Of a stretch of DNA of 64,000 nucleotides, positions 62,450-64,000 are shown in pieces. The DNA lies in NCBI GenBank assembly GCA_023428755.1, contig JAEYWX010000027.1, forward strand, positions 186,001 through 250,000. Direction: 5' to 3'. The position numbers were made by a program, and so were the translations under genes. The stretch comes from Bacteroidota bacterium (lineage in GTDB: Bacteria; Bacteroidota; Bacteroidia; Chitinophagales; Chitinophagaceae). Each line of letters starts with the position of its first letter. Position 1 is the first letter of the stretch. A model generated the notes under the pieces. It was not told the origin of the DNA. It made no database searches and saw nothing but the letters and a program-made list of their open reading frames with translations.

Positions 62450-62896
62450 TTATTGTGCAGCAGGAAACGCAGGCAATTCATCCAACCCAAGCAGTTCGTT
62501 GTCTTTTTTTATCCAGGCATAATTGTAGGATCCATTGCTGACCATAATGTATGATACAGGTATCGACATGTTGTATCGAACAATTTGTTCAACCGCTTTT
62601 TCCGTTAACTCTACATCCATTGCTTTACACTCGATCATCATCCAGGGTTGGTGAGCACGGTCATAAATCAGTATGTCAAATCGTTTTTTTAATTCACCGA
62701 GCATGATTTCTTTCTCAACAGCAAAAAATGCAGCAGGGTATTTTTTTGTTTGCAGTAAAAATTGAAGCAGATTCTGACGCACCCATTCTTCGGGAGTAAG
62801 CCGCACCCACTGTTTCCGCAGATCATCAAAAATCACTTCTTTCCCTTCCTCTTCTTTAATTCGAAATGCAGGCGCAGGAAAATCAACTTTTATCAT
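62450..62896 (-). CDS. HSDR_N-type restriction-endonuclease-fold protein
   Basis: 148 residues. The pattern VRQNLLQFLLQTKKYPAAFFAVEKEI, KRFDILIYD and MIECKAMD (D...ExK nuclease core) is that of the type I restriction enzyme R-subunit N-terminal domain (HSDR_N_2). Only this domain is present; there is no helicase and no hsdM or hsdS nearby. Stand-alone copies are frequent in Bacteroidota and their function is unknown. It is divergent from AMP nucleosidase. Confidence 0.85.
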   Translation of the reverse strand: MIKVDFPAPAFRIKEEEGKEVIFDDLRKQWVRLTPEEWVRQNLLQFLLQTKKYPAAFFAVEKEIMLGELKKRFDILIYDRAHQPWMMIECKAMDVELTEKAVEQIVRYNMSIPVSYIMVSNGSYNYAWIKKDNELLGLDELPAFPAAQ

Positions 62897-62943
62897 GCTC
62901 CAAAGTAAATGATTAATTTAGCAGAATTCAAAAAGATGAACGC

Positions 62944-63720
62944 ATGAAAACAAAAGAAGAGATCGTAAAGAACTGGCTGCCCCGCTACACCGGTCAGCAA
63001 TTAGAAGATTTTGGCAAATACATTCTGTTGACCAACTTCAGCAATTATGTAAACCTGTTTGCCGAATGGAACCAGGTAGAAGTTGTTGGAAAAGATAAAC
63101 CCATGCAATGTGCAACAGCCGACGGTATCACCATCATCAACTTCGGTATGGGAAGCGCCACTGCCGCAACAGTAATGGACCTGCTGTCGGCTATTGAACC
63201 AAAAGCTGTTTTGTTTTTAGGAAAATGCGGCGGGTTAAAAGCAAAGAATAAAATTGGAGACCTTATACTTCCTATTGCTGCTATACGTGGAGAGGGTACT
63301 AGCCGTGATTATTTCCCTTCGGAAGTACCGGCCCTGCCAGCGTTTGCGCTGCAGAAAGCTGTTTCAACCACCATTCGGGATTACAACAGTGATTACTGGA
63401 CAGGCACAGTGTATACTACTAACCGCCGTGTGTGGGAACACGATGAGGAGTTTAAAGCGTATCTGGAAAAAATCAGGGCTATGGCCATTGATATGGAAAC
63501 CGCAACAGTGTTTATGGTAGGCTTTGCCAATCATATTCCAACAGGTGCCTTGTTATTGGTGAGCGATAGCCCCATGACACCAGAAGGTGTAAAAACAGAA
63601 GAAAGCGATAAAAAAGTAACCACGCATTTTGTGGAGAACCACATCAAGATCGGGATTGATTCATTAAAACAGCTCATCAACAATGGCAACACTGTTAAAC
63701 ATCTTCGGTTTGAAGAATGA
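62944..63720 (+). CDS. amn: AMP nucleosidase
   Basis: 258 residues, the length of the Bacteroidota AMP nucleosidases that lack the long N-terminal regulatory domain of E. coli Amn. The nucleoside-phosphorylase fold shows INFGMGSATAATVMDLL, FLGKCGGL, and AIDMETATVFMVGFANHIPTGALLLVSDSPM (active-site region). It hydrolyses AMP to adenine and ribose 5-phosphate. The stop codon overlaps the ATG of the following ABC ATPase gene (ATGA). Confidence 0.9.
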   Translation: MKTKEEIVKNWLPRYTGQQLEDFGKYILLTNFSNYVNLFAEWNQVEVVGKDKPMQCATADGITIINFGMGSATAATVMDLLSAIEPKAVLFLGKCGGLKAKNKIGDLILPIAAIRGEGTSRDYFPSEVPALPAFALQKAVSTTIRDYNSDYWTGTVYTTNRRVWEHDEEFKAYLEKIRAMAIDMETATVFMVGFANHIPTGALLLVSDSPMTPEGVKTEESDKKVTTHFVENHIKIGIDSLKQLINNGNTVKHLRFEE

Positions 63721-64000
63721 TAAAACCGCTGCTAGATATCACTAACCTTGAAGTCAACTTCAAAACGGAAGATGGCGAAGTAAAAGCCATTCATGGTATT
63801 TCATTCAGTGTTGGCAAAGGAGAAACCGTAGCAGTGGTGGGCGAAAGCGGTTCGGGCAAATCCGTTACAGCGCTTTCGGCCCTGCAATTGATACCACAAC
63901 CTCCTGCTTTCTATCCCAATGGCGGTATTCAGTTTACACAAAAGGACGGTTCTATTATCGATCTGCTAAAAGCTTCCGCAAAACAACTGCAACAGATTCG
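63717..64000 (+). CDS. ABC transporter ATP-binding protein (Opp/Dpp type), 5' part
   Basis: The first 94 residues are visible (MIKPLLDITNLEVNFKTEDGE...); the gene runs off the window. A Walker A motif, GESGSGKSVTA, follows the strand pattern of peptide/nickel importers, where 'GEVKAIHGISF...GETVAVVGESGSGKS' is typical. Its start overlaps the amn stop by 4 bases (ATGA), suggesting translational coupling. The transport substrate cannot be judged. Confidence 0.85.
   Translation, partial: MIKPLLDITNLEVNFKTEDGEVKAIHGISFSVGKGETVAVVGESGSGKSVTALSALQLIPQPPAFYPNGGIQFTQKDGSIIDLLKASAKQLQQI

Noticed and set aside
62450..62896. Restriction-modification system
   Set aside because: Only the HSDR_N domain is present; no methyltransferase, specificity subunit or helicase gene is adjacent.

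Overview
The window is a chromosomal stretch of a member of the Bacteroidota, most likely family Chitinophagaceae. The evidence is SusC/SusD with an ECF sigma/FecR pair, a type IX (CHU_C-type) C-terminal sorting domain, LytTR and Reg_prop two-component proteins, -7 promoter elements of the Bacteroidota form TAnnTTTG, and very few Shine-Dalgarno sequences. The exact genus is not resolvable by eye.

Layout. 1-4.9 kb: 3' end of an FkbM methyltransferase, a collagen-like lipoprotein and a 1184-residue secreted LamG/PKD/CHU_C protein. 5-9.7 kb: mqnA and a LytS-type sensor/LytTR regulator pair on the minus strand. 9.7-16.8 kb: housekeeping and transport genes (purB, yraN, a DUF6580-like membrane protein, an acyl-CoA carboxylase beta chain, a GntP permease), a decayed tRNA next to tRNA-Ala(GGC), and an unassigned membrane protein. 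16.9-24.4 kb: a YaiO-like outer-membrane barrel, a membrane GT2 polysaccharide synthase, a membrane HEAT-repeat protein, a stand-alone receiver and a 1252-residue hybrid kinase. This looks like a regulated exopolysaccharide module and is the best candidate here for an undescribed system.

24.7-50 kb is one large minus-strand polysaccharide-utilisation locus. In transcription order it holds: ECF sigma, FecR, SusC with STN domain, SusD, a LamG surface lipoprotein, an intrinsic terminator/attenuator, an FG-GAP/ASPIC lipoprotein, two GH30 enzymes, a GH144-like 'glucoamylase-family' enzyme, a Gfo/Idh/MocA oxidoreductase, a DoxX protein, a GMC oxidoreductase, GH43 with an F5/8C domain, an SGNH hydrolase, a PhoD-like phosphoesterase and GH3, closed by a strong terminator. 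The enzyme set suggests a beta-glucan (beta-1,6 and/or beta-1,2), possibly decorated. The sigma/anti-sigma/STN trio would couple substrate entry to transcription, and the oxidoreductases suggest oxidative processing of the released sugars.

50-64 kb: a small helical lipoprotein, der and era, initiator tRNA-Met, two DUF2807 adhesin-like proteins, a TPP riboswitch controlling a TonB-dependent receptor (probable thiamine uptake), a ddl-PASTA-rhodanese operon, a small lipoprotein, divergent ferredoxin and LuxC-type acyl-CoA reductase genes, a DoxX-like protein, a nuclease-domain protein, AMP nucleosidase, and the start of an Opp/Dpp-type ABC ATPase.

Non-coding features include two divergent promoter pairs with the same geometry, a palindromic repeat inserted in frame inside the GH43 gene, and several intrinsic terminators. 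No rRNA, CRISPR array, transposase or integrase was seen.
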